A program made the translations under genes and the position numbers. This document shows positions 24,619 to 35,949 of a DNA stretch of 64,000 bases, piece by piece. The notes below the pieces were generated by a model that ran no database searches, was not told the DNA's origin, and saw only the letters and a program-made list of their open reading frames with translations. Origin of the DNA: Fragilaria radians (lineage: Eukaryota; Bacillariophyta; Fragilariophyceae; Fragilariales; Fragilariaceae); contig CAAAJI010000013.1 in assembly GCA_900642245.1 (NCBI GenBank), forward strand, positions 228,597-292,596, written 5' to 3'. Position 1 is the stretch's first letter, and every line of letters starts with the position of its first letter.

Positions 24619-27050
24619 TCAGCATCTTTGGTCGTAAGGTTTCAACGCTAATGCCTGGAATTAAGGTGAATTAAAGTTTTTTTCAATTGATTACGTCTAT
24701 CGCAACTTGGTTCACAGTTATCTCTATTCAATGGGAAAAGGTATAGTTCTAAGTGTTTAAACAATTCTTGAGTTGCAGATGTAATCCATCCAATCTCGGA
24801 TTTAACCGTCATCGTAAAAATTCAAAATTGATAAATTATATTCACGCCATGACTTTAATTGTTTTCCTACGAAAATAAATGTCAACCTTTTGTATCTGCT
24901 GACTTTCACAGATTTGGTCATCTGTGGCCTTTACTTACGTGAGCATATTCGTGATGAAGCGTCAACATTGATCTTGTTTCCTGTACAAGTTTGCTATAGA
25001 GTATCGCTTTCATTGAATCAGTTGTTCGTTAAAAGTTCACACAACTGAAGGTTAGTTTCTAAGCTAGGAAAGTTGCAATGATTGGGATTAGCACTATTGT
25101 TGCCTATTAGCGGGAATAAAACGGAATTAGAAACAGACAAGACATTAATGTATTAAATCACTCTAGGTGAAGAGGACTTATGACAAATTTAAAGAACACT
25201 TTCTAGATAGCAATGGAACAGTTTGCCTTTTTAGAAAACATATATGAATCCTTATTACAAACAAGCGAATATTTGACTTAAGAGAGTGGAGATAACAAGT
25301 CAGTACTGGGCGGGATAAATTATTAAGAGGATTTACAGCTCAAAATGGGATATATATCTGCATTCATATCTTCCCCAAAAGTTACCACATAAAGAAAACT
25401 AAGATTTAGCTGATTATTGTGCAATGGAATGTATGAAGAAAATATTGGAAAAGTAGGAGCCAATGTAAGACCTGGAAAGCAGGCACATACAAAAATGGGA
25501 AAAATCAATTAGATCTCACTTTAAAAATTTGCTAAAGAAACAAGTTTTGGAAATTTTGTATGAATCAAGAAAAGATGCTTCAAATCTATAGTCGCCAAAT
25601 CGCCAACGAATCAACAATACAGTTGAAATTTTACATGGATGTTAACACCTCAATTAATCGTATACTTGACAACATTTTGCATTAGTTCCAATCAGCTCAC
25701 TCATTCCAATAATAAATCTTCGTTACAAAGAAGTGGTTTTATGATATTATCATGCATAATGGAATCTCCGTAATAAAACTAGTGTCGATTACGAATCATA
25801 CAACAAAAGCAATCGCAAGCCTTGGTTTCTGATTAAAGGCCAATAAATCCTGTCAGTCCTTCTAAATCACATCGGAACTGGAAATGGTGCGCTATTTGTA
25901 CATCAGAGTATCTGATAATTCGAATATGATACTACAGATTGTTGAGACATGTCTTTAGTAGTAGAAGTGCAATACATCTTTGGCATGCAATCCTCTAATT
26001 TATTCTTTGACCTCGCTTTTTTAATGGCTTTTTGTCATTGCCTTGTCGGAATATCTCATGTGATAGCAAAAGAATGTAATGATGAATCGAATGGTGACGA
26101 GTACGCCCCACCAACTTACCTCCCATTGGTCACAAAGTACGTAATATGCCCTAAAGTAATAGTTTCACCGTCCAAAATTCTAAATTGGAATGCTTTCAAG
26201 GCTTTTCGTTGTAAAGCAAAAAAAAATATTTGAAAGCACTTGATATGCAAATGCTTTCGAAAATGTCATTCAGAACATACTGAACTCTAAATAGTAATTG
26301 TTAGCTGCAAGTAAGTATGCAAATACTTTGAAGATATCAATGTTACGTTGCAGTCCAATCATAAAACACATTTTTTTTCGGTGTAATACATTTATAACTT
26401 GCATATTCTGTGCTCATGAAAAAGATTCCTGTAAGATCCATTCCATTTTTGTTGCTGCACATAAATAATCGGAATTCGAAAGATGCACTCTTCTTTACAA
26501 GACAATCGGGTTTATGATGATCATACCTTAAAAGTTGAAATCTATGTAGCTGAGGACGCGCCAAATATCAATCTTTGAAAAAAAACATTGGTAGTCTCAA
26601 AACCTTTAGAACGTGTTAATATCATGGAATAAACATACTACTTAGCTAATAGTTTGCGCTTGCATTGCTACACACATTCGATAAATTATGGTTGCATCAT
26701 AAAAAGGTTACTTATATGTCAAGAGTAGTAGTATCTTTCAATTTCGGGTAATAAATTCGCAGCAAGGATTGTGACATGGATTTTGTTAGCTCCTTAACTT
26801 GGAACGTAGAGTGTGCACTTTGGGTTCCTCAATGTAACTGGTACTGGAACTGCACATACGGACAGACCGAAAGGTTATAAAACATCGATGATGCGAATTC
26901 TTACTCAAACCACGTCATTTCACGGTTTCCTTCCTTCCTATCCCAGGATGACGCCTTTTTTTTTAGTGTAGTCATCCAGGACGAACGAAACGACGCATAA
27001 GCAATGAATGTAAATTATCACAGTTTTATAGAACTTGTTAAAGTTTCAAA
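24619..27050. other. Intergenic stretch between Mpv17-family and ABC1 kinase genes
   Basis: About 2.4 kb without a supported gene. A 94-codon open frame at 25949-26233 (+) starts with ATG and has one hydrophobic segment, but no motif. The last 100-200 bp presumably hold the promoter of the ABC1 kinase gene. Confidence 0.35.
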
Positions 27051-29926
27051 ATGAGCAACGAATTACGCATTTATTTGTTTCTTGTACTTGCTACTATTTC
27101 TCTCTCTCTATCCACAGCTCTGTGTAATATTTGTGTTCTGAAATCGAGGAGACTTCTCACAGATTTTAAACAATCATCACTACGAGCTTTACCTCCTTTG
27201 ACTCCCGAAGTTATCCGGGAGGGCTTTACAAGCAGTATTCGGTTTTTAGATTCAATTAACCTGGATCTTGAAGATGATTTTAATGTTGCAATTCGGACTG
27301 GGATGGAAACTATCTCAGGATCTATTAAAGACCTGCAGTCCTTTGGAACTGAAATTCCTCCAATGATTGTGAACAAAGTAGATCCTCTCCTACTCGAAGC
27401 ATCGAAAGGGAATTATTACAGTCTAAAAAGGGAAATATTTTTTATTCTGGAGCAGCATCCTGTTCTGTATTCTGCTTTTCAACGCATTGGAACACAAGTG
27501 AATGAACTCTTTGCATCTCATGAATCTTCACTTCATTTGGTGGGGTCAGGACTTTTCACATATGCCATCGTTTCAACATTTTTCTCTCTTGGACAAGATC
27601 TCCCTCCTAATAGTCCCTATCCTCTAAAGAAGTATGACGCGTCAGCGGCAAGAACTTACTTCGATCGTAAATTTCCGATTGTAATGCGTCGTGCCCTTCA
27701 AATTGCGATCGCCAGTCTGGGATTTGGGTTAAAAATTGGAAAAGATTATGTAATGTATGTCTTCATTATTTGGGCTATTTCGGATTGATCTCATCAATCC
27801 AACTTTTTTCAACATGTCGTTGACTCACTCACATTTTTCTTCTTTACCTTATTGTTTTTACTTTAGGAATGAATTAAACAGCAATGCCGAGGTCAGAGCT
27901 TTAGAATTAGCAGAACTTTTATCGACGCTTGGACCATCTTTCATCAAAATTGGACAGTCACTCTCCATTAGAACGGACTTGCTGTCTCCAGAATACGTTC
28001 GTGGCTTAAAGACACTTCAAGACCAAGTCCCTCCTTTTGAAACATCTTTAGCACTTCGAATACTACAAGAAGAATGGGGATCGTCGGTGGAATCTGTTCT
28101 TAGTGAGATATCGTCGGAACCCGTTGCAGCTGCCTCTTTAGGACAGGTCTACAGAGCTCGCCTCATTACAACAGGTCAGGAGGTGGCTATCAAAGTTTTG
28201 AGACCAAATATTGAAGGGCAGATTGCATTAGATATGTATATTCTTCGTGAGTTAGCCCCCTTCGTAAAACGAACCTTTAATTTAAATACAGATCTTGTGG
28301 GCGTCGTCGATACGTGGGGAGCTGGCTTTGTAGATGAGCTCGATTATCTATCCGAGGCTGAAAACGCGAAGGGCTTCATGAAAGGCATAGAAAAGACCGA
28401 GCTTAAAGACGTCGTTTTCGCTCCTCCTGTTGTTGATAAATTGTCCACTGAAAAGATTTTAACAACCGAATGGATTATTGGAGAGAGGTTAGATCGCTCT
28501 AATAAAGATGATGTAACAGCTCTTTGCTCAGTCGCCATGAATACCTACCTTACTATGATGTTAGAACTTGGAACACTTCACAGGTAAGCTTTCGTTCAGG
28601 ATTCAAATCGACTTTTGCATCTTGCCAAAATTCTCATCTCATTGACTATAGCGATCCCCATCCTGGCAACCTTCTTCGAACTCCTGAAGGACGCCTTTGC
28701 ATTTTGGATTGGGGAATGGTGACTAGACTAGATAAAGATTTACAGTTAACACTAATCACTCACATGGCCCATCTCACCTCTCGCGATTACGAAGAAATTC
28801 CCAGAGATCTCCTGCTTTTGGGTTTCATCCCACAAAGCAAGGCAAATCTCATTGAAGATAGTGGGATCGTTGAGTATTGGCCGATATTTATGGGGCCTGG
28901 ACGGATGGAGGAGGTGCTGCATCCATTAATGTGAATAAAGTTATATCACAACTGCAAGATTTGACTGCCACAAAGGGTAATCTTTTCCAAATTCCTCCCT
29001 ATTTTGCATACATAGCAAAGTGCTTCTCAGTGTTGGAGGGTATTGGATTGAGCAATGACTCACGATATTCTATAATTAACGAATGCTTGCCTTATGTTTC
29101 AAAGCGTCTATTGACAGATAAGGATGCCAGAACTGGAGCAGCTCTGAGTACATTTATTTTTGGGCCTGATAAGCACAATCTGGGTACACGGTTAGTTGAC
29201 TACAAGCGTGTAGAACAACTTGTGGAAGGGTTTTCTAGTTACACCTCCTCATCCTCGGGTATTAGATCCCGAAAGGAAAACGTTACGCGAACGCAGCTAT
29301 TGGAATCTTCCGCAGACCAGGTTCTTGAATTAGTCTTTTCTGATGATGAAACACCTCTCCAATCTATTCTTATTGAACAAGTTGCCAAAATTATCGGGGC
29401 GAGTTCCCGTTCTCTTTGGGCTGAAATTCTGGAAGCATCTGGAACATTACCGACGGGAAGGACTGTGTTAGGGACTATGGTAGATCCATTTGGTCTATGG
29501 AGAACAAGCCCTCTTATTCGTATGAATAAAATGGATGCCACTACAATCGAAACAACCCAGAAGCTCATTACTTTAGTGCAATCACAGGTTAATCAATCGA
29601 ACAATCCTATGCTGGATCTATCAACTGTATCGAGAGACGAGGCAATGGAATTGGCGGCAATCATTGCATCAAAAGTTTGGGAAAGGCGCAGAGGCGTAGT
29701 TAAGACTGGAGGTCGGTTGGCATACGAAATCATGAGGCTTACATCCAAGAAGCTGGAATCTGGGGATCGAGGTGAGCTTTTAATACCAAGTTCAATCCAA
29801 ATCAACTTGAAACAAACCCATCTTCAAACAAATGAACCAAAGAAAGTAGTAGGAGAGAAAGAAAGTGAGCGACTGTTGAATGCAAGGCAACGATTGATTG
29901 CCTTAACAGATCAAATAGACATATAA
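27051..29926 (+). CDS. ABC1/UbiB-type atypical kinase, one frameshift in exon 3
   Basis: Three exons: 27051-27754, 27867-28583 and 28652-29926. The introns are 112 bp (donor GTATGT) and 68 bp (donor GTAAGC), both GT-AG. Family motifs appear in order: FIKIGQSLSIRTDLL (KxGQ), AAASLGQVYRA (the Ala-rich loop in place of a P-loop), VAIKVLRP (VAIK lysine), ELDYLSEAENA (ExD), HSDPHPGNLL across the second junction, and ILDWGMV in place of DFG. The C-terminal part, with IPPYFAYIAKCFSVLEGIG and CLPYVSKRLLTD, matches the long plant/algal ABC1K type. The frame shifts by -1 near 28873: GIVE continues correctly only in the next frame, as LADIYG. With that repaired the protein is about 898 residues. The N-terminal hydrophobic stretch suggests a signal peptide and perhaps plastid import, though no clear ASAFAP is seen. 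Family members regulate quinone and prenyl-lipid metabolism. Confidence 0.9.
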
Positions 29927-29969
29927 ACTTCCTAGCTACTTATTATTGTGAAGCTTCTACTGTCTGACA

Positions 29970-31831
29970 CTAATGCATGAAGTTTTTCTGCTGCTGCTCC
30001 TTTTTCCATCTCTTCAACTGCTTAGGAGTCATCGATGAAGTATCAACATCATTTTCCATGATGGGAGGTTTCAGTAACCTGATTCTGCTTCGATCTAGAT
30101 TATGTTCCTTATCTCCATCAAAGTACAGCACATCATATGAACCTTCAGATGCTCGTGTAATGGTTGCCGGAAAATACGCGCCACCTAAATCTGCATCTAC
30201 AACATCGCCGACATTCGCCGGAAGAGTAAACGCCCAGTTTTCTGGTAAGATGTCTTTCTCGGATGCAACTGCTTCTGATGCTATCCCCGAACACGACCAA
30301 TCTGATAGTGCTTTGGTGCTGGCTTCTATCTTATCGAAGTATCTTTTCACGCGAAACACACTCAATCTTTGCATCTGATCAGGTGTGAGGCCTTTACGAT
30401 TGTGACTAGGTATGTGCGACAAGATAGCGTTCTCAGCTTCGCGATTTCTCCCCTCTTCAACGGCAGCGAGATACATATCTCGATGAATATCTAATAACTC
30501 TTTTCCATACTCTTGAACTTTAGCTGCTGTTTCTTTCCATACATTCTTGGGTACCATAGAATAGCTGGTTTCATCTACAGCTTCAGAAATTTTCTCTAGT
30601 TTGGAACAAACGTTGTCAACCTCGTTTTCCCCAGCGCCATCATCCAAAAACCCAAATGGTAAAGCATCCATGATGTCAAGGATCTGATCATAGGGGAGTT
30701 CATTTACAGGTCCAGCGTAGTGATTACCTTCATGATCCTTTCCTCCAAGTTTAGTATCAGGCACTTGGCAACGCTTTAATGCCCACTTTCGAACGCTCAC
30801 GTAATCTAATCCCCAGATGTGAGTGTCGATACCGAAAGTCAGGTGAATCGATGTCTCGTCATTGTCAACATTTGATGTGTCGGTTGTGTGTGGAAAAGCT
30901 GCTGGAACAAACAACACATCTCCTGCATTCAATGTTGCTTCCAAAAGTAACTCACATCCGAACTCTGACTCAATGGAGTAGAGTGGTAAGTTATCTTCAC
31001 CCTTACCACGAGTAAACATATCAGACAAGGGCTTTTGAGCAGGATTCGGTGGTGAGTACACCCTCCAGTGTTTCTTCCCAGAAGTTTGTACTACAATCAC
31101 ATCTTGTTTATCTGTGTGAGGGGGTGCCGATGTGCGCATTCCGGGAGCGGTCACATACATGTTTAGTGCGTTTGGAAACGACAGAGCATCTGTACAAGCT
31201 AATGAAGGACCAGCAAGCTTTGGAATATGAGCTCCCGCTGAATTAAAAATCACTGTGCCCTTCAGTAAAGCTGCTTGAACTTCGTGAAAATTAAGGCGAG
31301 CTTCCTCAAAAGATTGCCCTTTAGGGACAGAGACTGCGGCCATCTGAAGATGTCAATGTCTTGTGAATAATCTGTAATTAATGTTGTACAAAATATCGTC
31401 TCACTTACTTTCCAGCCCTTTCGATTATCCGTTGTTCCCCTTCCAGCATCAAGAAAATCATCATTGACAGCCTTTTCTAAATCCTTGAAAGTAAAGAAAT
31501 CTGCGAAGGAAACACCAACAGATCTTCTTATTTCCTCTCCTTTGAAAAGAAAAGGCTTTCCTCGAAGTCCTATCGGTATCTCATTTCTTAAACCATCAAA
31601 AAGTGAATAGAAAGCCATTTCTGACTCACTAAAGCCAAACATTTCAGCCCAAGCTCTGCCTGCCTTTGACGTTGACATCCTCTCAAGCAAAGAATCAACG
31701 TTGGCAACTTTCTGGTCATCCCCCGCAAAAGTAAACAATCTCGATGATCCTTTAGGTTGATATGAAGAAGACACAAAAGACAAAGACTCCTTGGCAAATA
31801 GCAAGAAAAAGAGAGGGAGCTTTATCATCAT
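29970..31831 (-). CDS. JmjC/cupin-4 oxygenase with Tudor-like C-terminus
   Basis: Two exons, 31409-31831 and 29970-31343, with a 65-bp intron (31344-31408, donor GTAAGTGAG, acceptor CTTCAG, phase 0). The product is 598 residues. The central domain has PPHTDKQDVIVVQ, giving the iron-binding HxD at His217/Asp219, then GKKHWRVYSPP. The distal His is in VPAAFPHTTDTSN at about residue 293. This is the arrangement of cupin-4 JmjC enzymes (NO66, MINA53, YcfD), which are Fe(II)/2-oxoglutarate hydroxylases acting on ribosomal proteins. Near residues 530-580 a Tudor-like segment reads VGDVVDADLGGAYFPATI and SYDVLYFDGD. The N-terminus (LPLFFLLFAKESLSFVSSS) looks like a signal peptide with a Phe after the cleavage region, so plastid import is possible. 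The gene converges with the ABC1 kinase gene: the stop codons are 43 bp apart. Confidence 0.87.
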
Positions 31832-32756
31832 GTGGCACTAGAAACAGAAAAATGTTAAGCTCACTGTCACTTTCACTTTACTATTTTTTCCATCTTTAGA
31901 AGTCAATCAATATTTTACTTACTTAACATACCCGAATAGTTAGCGACTACAGTAACGGTGTGTTAAATATTATAAAACGTACGATACACTGATGATAATG
32001 TGCTAGTTGAAAAATCAGAGTCTGTACTTTACTTTAGATGAGGTTTCAGTTAAAATATTTGGACACACCCATCTGAAATATTCAACAAAACATAACAAGC
32101 TTCTTTGTGAATATCAGCAAACATGCAAGAATTCCCGAAGGCTGTGACATGCGAGACTGCAATAAAGATAGACGAGGGATATTAACATATTAGCAATAGA
32201 TGAAGCAAAATGCAGGCATTATTCACATTTCTATAAATGATGGTTCCATAAATTTTCTAGGATATATGAATTCATGATAGAAAAAAATTCTGAGCAAGTA
32301 GATCTCTAAAGTAAACAAATTTGAGTGCCTTGGAAACTGGATTTTTTTAGAAAGTGTTCTGTCTTGTAGTTCAGATATTTTACTTTACTGTCAAAAGTCT
32401 CCAAATTTGGTCTTGATGTGACGTTTTGCACAAGCCCGAATCTGAAAGTGAAATAACTATTCAATTTTTTCGAATCTGGTCCATTCATAGTTTTCGATTT
32501 ATTCGAATGGGGCATAATTATTTTGAAATCTAAGGGATAGGGGCCTACTCATTGGATCCTCTTCACTCCGAAAGTAGGCTGGATCCCCCCGTAATCCTTA
32601 CAACCAATTCTCTAACTTAGAAATATGTAAGTGCAACATGTACACGCAGAGGTAGTGCACTTACATGATGACTCTCTTAGCGTTTATGTCTTCGAAATTT
32701 ATACCTTTCAAATAGAAAAGGCAATGAAAACATTCATTTGAAAATGTAGCAAGATA
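31832..32756. other. Intergenic stretch upstream of the JmjC gene
   Basis: The first 100-200 bp presumably hold the JmjC promoter. A 69-codon open frame at 32306-32515 (-) is not convincing. No other feature seen. Confidence 0.3.
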
Positions 32757-33310
32757 GTGGTTAAGAAGTTACTACTTATTAGTCCCTTTTTGAGTACCAT
32801 TCCAGATATTTACAGATGTTATCCCAATAAAATTAGAGGGGTATTAATCAATTGTCGTCAATATACCCATGTCCAGTGTGAATACATGACTGGGAAAGTG
32901 AAGTTCTGCTTTGATGTAGAGATAATCAAGCAATACCTACAAATTCTCATTGGATATCCAATAGTGGCCACGCCAGAACACGAAGAAGCCTCATATACAC
33001 TTCAATGACATCAAATAGACTGTTTGTGCTGGTAGATGCTGCTTGAAGACGTCATCATTGAGTGGAAACACGTCAAAAGCGAGGATAATTGCGTGGTGGA
33101 CAATTTCCAAAAGATGAGTCCATCAAACGTGACCAGAGTTGTGAAGGAACCTAATTTTGAAGATAATCAAGCCTATTTGTATTTCTCATCAGCAAAGCAC
33201 AATGGCTTTTTAATCAAAGCCTACGAAGATGAATTGATTTTTGTGTCAATTCGGACAAATGAACAGATAGTAGCTACATCATGGTTTTGCAACAAAGGTA
33301 AGTAGTAAGT
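32757..33310 (+). pseudogene. Ty3/gypsy RNase H remnant next to the assembly gap
   Basis: Two open frames in a row on the + strand read as a worn gypsy RNase H domain. The first contains EIIKQYLQILIGYPIV, at the place of the usual ETLKEFRNILLG. The second begins LLEDVIIEWKHVKSEDNCVV, matching the LLLEEYG...IKGxxNVVADALSR end. The DALSR motif is DNFQKM here. A TGA and a TAG separate the two frames. The sequence runs on to within 20 bases of the N gap. It is more diverged than the other two gypsy remnants and may be another lineage. Confidence 0.7.
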
Positions 33311-33325
33311 ACTGTGTTACTTGCA

Positions 33326-34280
33326 NNNNNNNNNNNNNNNNNNNNNNNNNNNNNNNNNNNNNNNNNNNNNNNNNNNNNNNNNNNNNNNNNNNNNNNNNNN
33401 NNNNNNNNNNNNNNNNNNNNNNNNNNNNNNNNNNNNNNNNNNNNNNNNNNNNNNNNNNNNNNNNNNNNNNNNNNNNNNNNNNNNNNNNNNNNNNNNNNNN
33501 NNNNNNNNNNNNNNNNNNNNNNNNNNNNNNNNNNNNNNNNNNNNNNNNNNNNNNNNNNNNNNNNNNNNNNNNNNNNNNNNNNNNNNNNNNNNNNNNNNNN
33601 NNNNNNNNNNNNNNNNNNNNNNNNNNNNNNNNNNNNNNNNNNNNNNNNNNNNNNNNNNNNNNNNNNNNNNNNNNNNNNNNNNNNNNNNNNNNNNNNNNNN
33701 NNNNNNNNNNNNNNNNNNNNNNNNNNNNNNNNNNNNNNNNNNNNNNNNNNNNNNNNNNNNNNNNNNNNNNNNNNNNNNNNNNNNNNNNNNNNNNNNNNNN
33801 NNNNNNNNNNNNNNNNNNNNNNNNNNNNNNNNNNNNNNNNNNNNNNNNNNNNNNNNNNNNNNNNNNNNNNNNNNNNNNNNNNNNNNNNNNNNNNNNNNNN
33901 NNNNNNNNNNNNNNNNNNNNNNNNNNNNNNNNNNNNNNNNNNNNNNNNNNNNNNNNNNNNNNNNNNNNNNNNNNNNNNNNNNNNNNNNNNNNNNNNNNNN
34001 NNNNNNNNNNNNNNNNNNNNNNNNNNNNNNNNNNNNNNNNNNNNNNNNNNNNNNNNNNNNNNNNNNNNNNNNNNNNNNNNNNNNNNNNNNNNNNNNNNNN
34101 NNNNNNNNNNNNNNNNNNNNNNNNNNNNNNNNNNNNNNNNNNNNNNNNNNNNNNNNNNNNNNNNNNNNNNNNNNNNNNNNNNNNNNNNNNNNNNNNNNNN
34201 NNNNNNNNNNNNNNNNNNNNNNNNNNNNNNNNNNNNNNNNNNNNNNNNNNNNNNNNNNNNNNNNNNNNNNNNNNNNNNNN
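33326..34280. other. Assembly gap (955 N)
   Basis: The sequence is N throughout. The preceding gypsy remnant suggests the gap lies inside repetitive DNA. No gene can be called across it. Confidence 1.
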
Positions 34281-34514
34281 TTTCTATAGAAAGAAAGATC
34301 TTTGATCTGTGTGATTCAAGAAAACCTTAACTGTTACTAGTTCCCGATCTACAGTAACGGTACACCCACTTTATGATATACTGTCCCTGCGATCTTCAGA
34401 TTTTTTCCTTCAACATCAATTACAATTTTTCGACACAAATATTTGGTCATAGTCTGAGAGTTTTCAGTGTTGAATCGCTAATCTTAATCTATCAACACTT
34501 CAATTCAACATAAG
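34281..34514 (+). promoter_or_regulatory. Probable promoter/5' UTR of the bilin reductase gene
   Basis: The 234 bp between the N gap and the ATG of the bilin reductase gene hold no open frame and must include at least part of its promoter. I see no defined element. Confidence 0.35.
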
Positions 34515-35558
34515 ATGAGAACTCTTAGCCTCATGCTTGCTTTCAATTTAGTCGAGGCGTTTGTGGTCACTCAACCACTAGGAACTATGTTTTCTCCTAA
34601 CGTAAATGCAGATAGATTGGGCCGCCAGGAAACTCGACTAAGAGATTCTGAGGTCGATATAGACCTTACTACAAGCAATCAGATATCTAATCTTTTTCAT
34701 CGCCATTCTTTCTTTCCAAGTCGGACAGTGGATCTCCCATCTGAAAAGTCATACGGCATGCCATGGACAAAATCCATTGACGCCTCATTAGATCAAGATG
34801 CACTTCTTTTCATGCCTTTCTGGAATTGGCAGATGGAATTTATGAAAGAGAGTCTTACTAACTTGCGAGCGCTTCCATGTGAAAACGTGGATGGGGTTAA
34901 TTTCTTGTATGAGGAAAATGTGGACAAGAAAGCAAGGATTGTAAGCTTATGCTACGCATCAGATGAATATCGGAAAATAAGATTGACGTACTACGATGCT
35001 GGTAACAACTGTCAAGTATTCAACTCAGTATGGTACCCCAGCCCACAATTCAATCTTCCCATATTAGGGGTTGACATCCTTTCATTCAATAGGAAGAAAT
35101 TTCTAGGAATCGTTGACTTCCAGCCAATTCACGCCCAAGAGAGTAAACATGCCTTGCCTTTTGAAGCCAGAATTAAAAATATCAAGGATAACTACAATTC
35201 TCTGAAAGGACGCATGAGCTCAAAGTTCTACGACGAGACTCAATTCTTCTCGCAGCAAATGCTTTTTGCCCGTTTTGAAGATGAAAAGACCATCTCGTCG
35301 GAGCTCTTTCCAGCCTTCAAAGAATATGCAACTGAGCATCTCAAGCTTATTCAAGATTGTCCATACTCTCCCTATTCTGAAATGTCTATGGTTCTTGAAA
35401 GACAAAAAGCGTACGATACTTACTCAGCAGAGAGAGATCCAGCTGTTGGACTTTTTTCTTCGATGTTCGGAAAGCAGTGGGCAGATTCTTTCGTTTACAA
35501 CTTTTTATTTTCCTTAGCGGAACGCGGCTCAGCGCAAGATGCGGAAGTCTCGGCTTGA
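34515..35558 (+). CDS. Ferredoxin-dependent bilin reductase (PebA/PebB/HY2 family), plastid-directed
   Basis: A single-exon gene of 347 residues. Family members reduce biliverdin or dihydrobiliverdin with electrons from ferredoxin to make phycobilins or phytochrome chromophores. Diagnostic stretches are GMPWTKSIDASLD (about 81-93), FMPFWNWQMEFM, the core CYASDEYRKIRLTYYDAG (146-163), VFNSVWYPSPQFNLPILGVD (168-187) and GIVDFQPIHAQE (198-209). The C-terminus reads DPAVGLFSSMFGKQWADSFV. The first 25 residues (LSLMLAFNLVEAFVV) look like a signal peptide with Phe at the cleavage site, as expected for plastid import where ferredoxin is found. Family enzymes are about 230-300 residues, so the extra length fits the presequence. 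I cannot tell PebA, PebB and HY2 activities apart from sequence alone. A broken copy of its 3' end lies at 46760-47396. Confidence 0.92.
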   Translation: MRTLSLMLAFNLVEAFVVTQPLGTMFSPNVNADRLGRQETRLRDSEVDIDLTTSNQISNLFHRHSFFPSRTVDLPSEKSYGMPWTKSIDASLDQDALLFMPFWNWQMEFMKESLTNLRALPCENVDGVNFLYEENVDKKARIVSLCYASDEYRKIRLTYYDAGNNCQVFNSVWYPSPQFNLPILGVDILSFNRKKFLGIVDFQPIHAQESKHALPFEARIKNIKDNYNSLKGRMSSKFYDETQFFSQQMLFARFEDEKTISSELFPAFKEYATEHLKLIQDCPYSPYSEMSMVLERQKAYDTYSAERDPAVGLFSSMFGKQWADSFVYNFLFSLAERGSAQDAEVSA

Positions 35559-35949
35559 TTCCATCTCTATGAAGGATCAAAATAATAAAAGAGCGAAAGA
35601 AATGAATTGAATTTGCTCATTTGCTGTTGTTCATTTATATGTAAATATTTTGCCATTGTTGTATCAAGTTTTTGAAGAAACATATTTCATAGTTAGATGT
35701 ATATTCATGGACGTTAGTTTTCAGTACCTCCTATCTTTCAAAGAAAACGAAAAATTATCGACTTTAGCGCAGAGTCTTTTCTCGTAGTGATTTTAGATCC
35801 ATTATGAGTATGAGCTAAGATAATCACATCTGGATGTGACTTAAATCCTTCCTGTCACCTCACAAAAAGCTGTGTGTTATCAATGGGTCAATGTAAATTC
35901 TTGTGACAGTGAAGTTTCCCCCTTTCATCAATTAGAGTAAGTTTGCATA
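35559..35949. other. 3' flank of the bilin reductase gene
   Basis: Contains the presumed 3' UTR. The first 215 bp (to about 35773) are also present, diverged, in the duplicate at 46760-47396, so the duplicated block extends beyond the coding end. Confidence 0.5.

Noticed and set aside
25949..26233. 94-codon ATG frame (+) with a hydrophobic segment
   Set aside because: No motif, no supporting context, and length within reach of chance in AT-rich DNA.
30779..31246. Plus-strand frames within the JmjC gene
   Set aside because: Shadows of the - strand coding exon, which has clear domain motifs.
33314..34330. Open frames of 322-338 codons across the N run
   Set aside because: They consist of unknown bases; the few real codons at either end show no motif.
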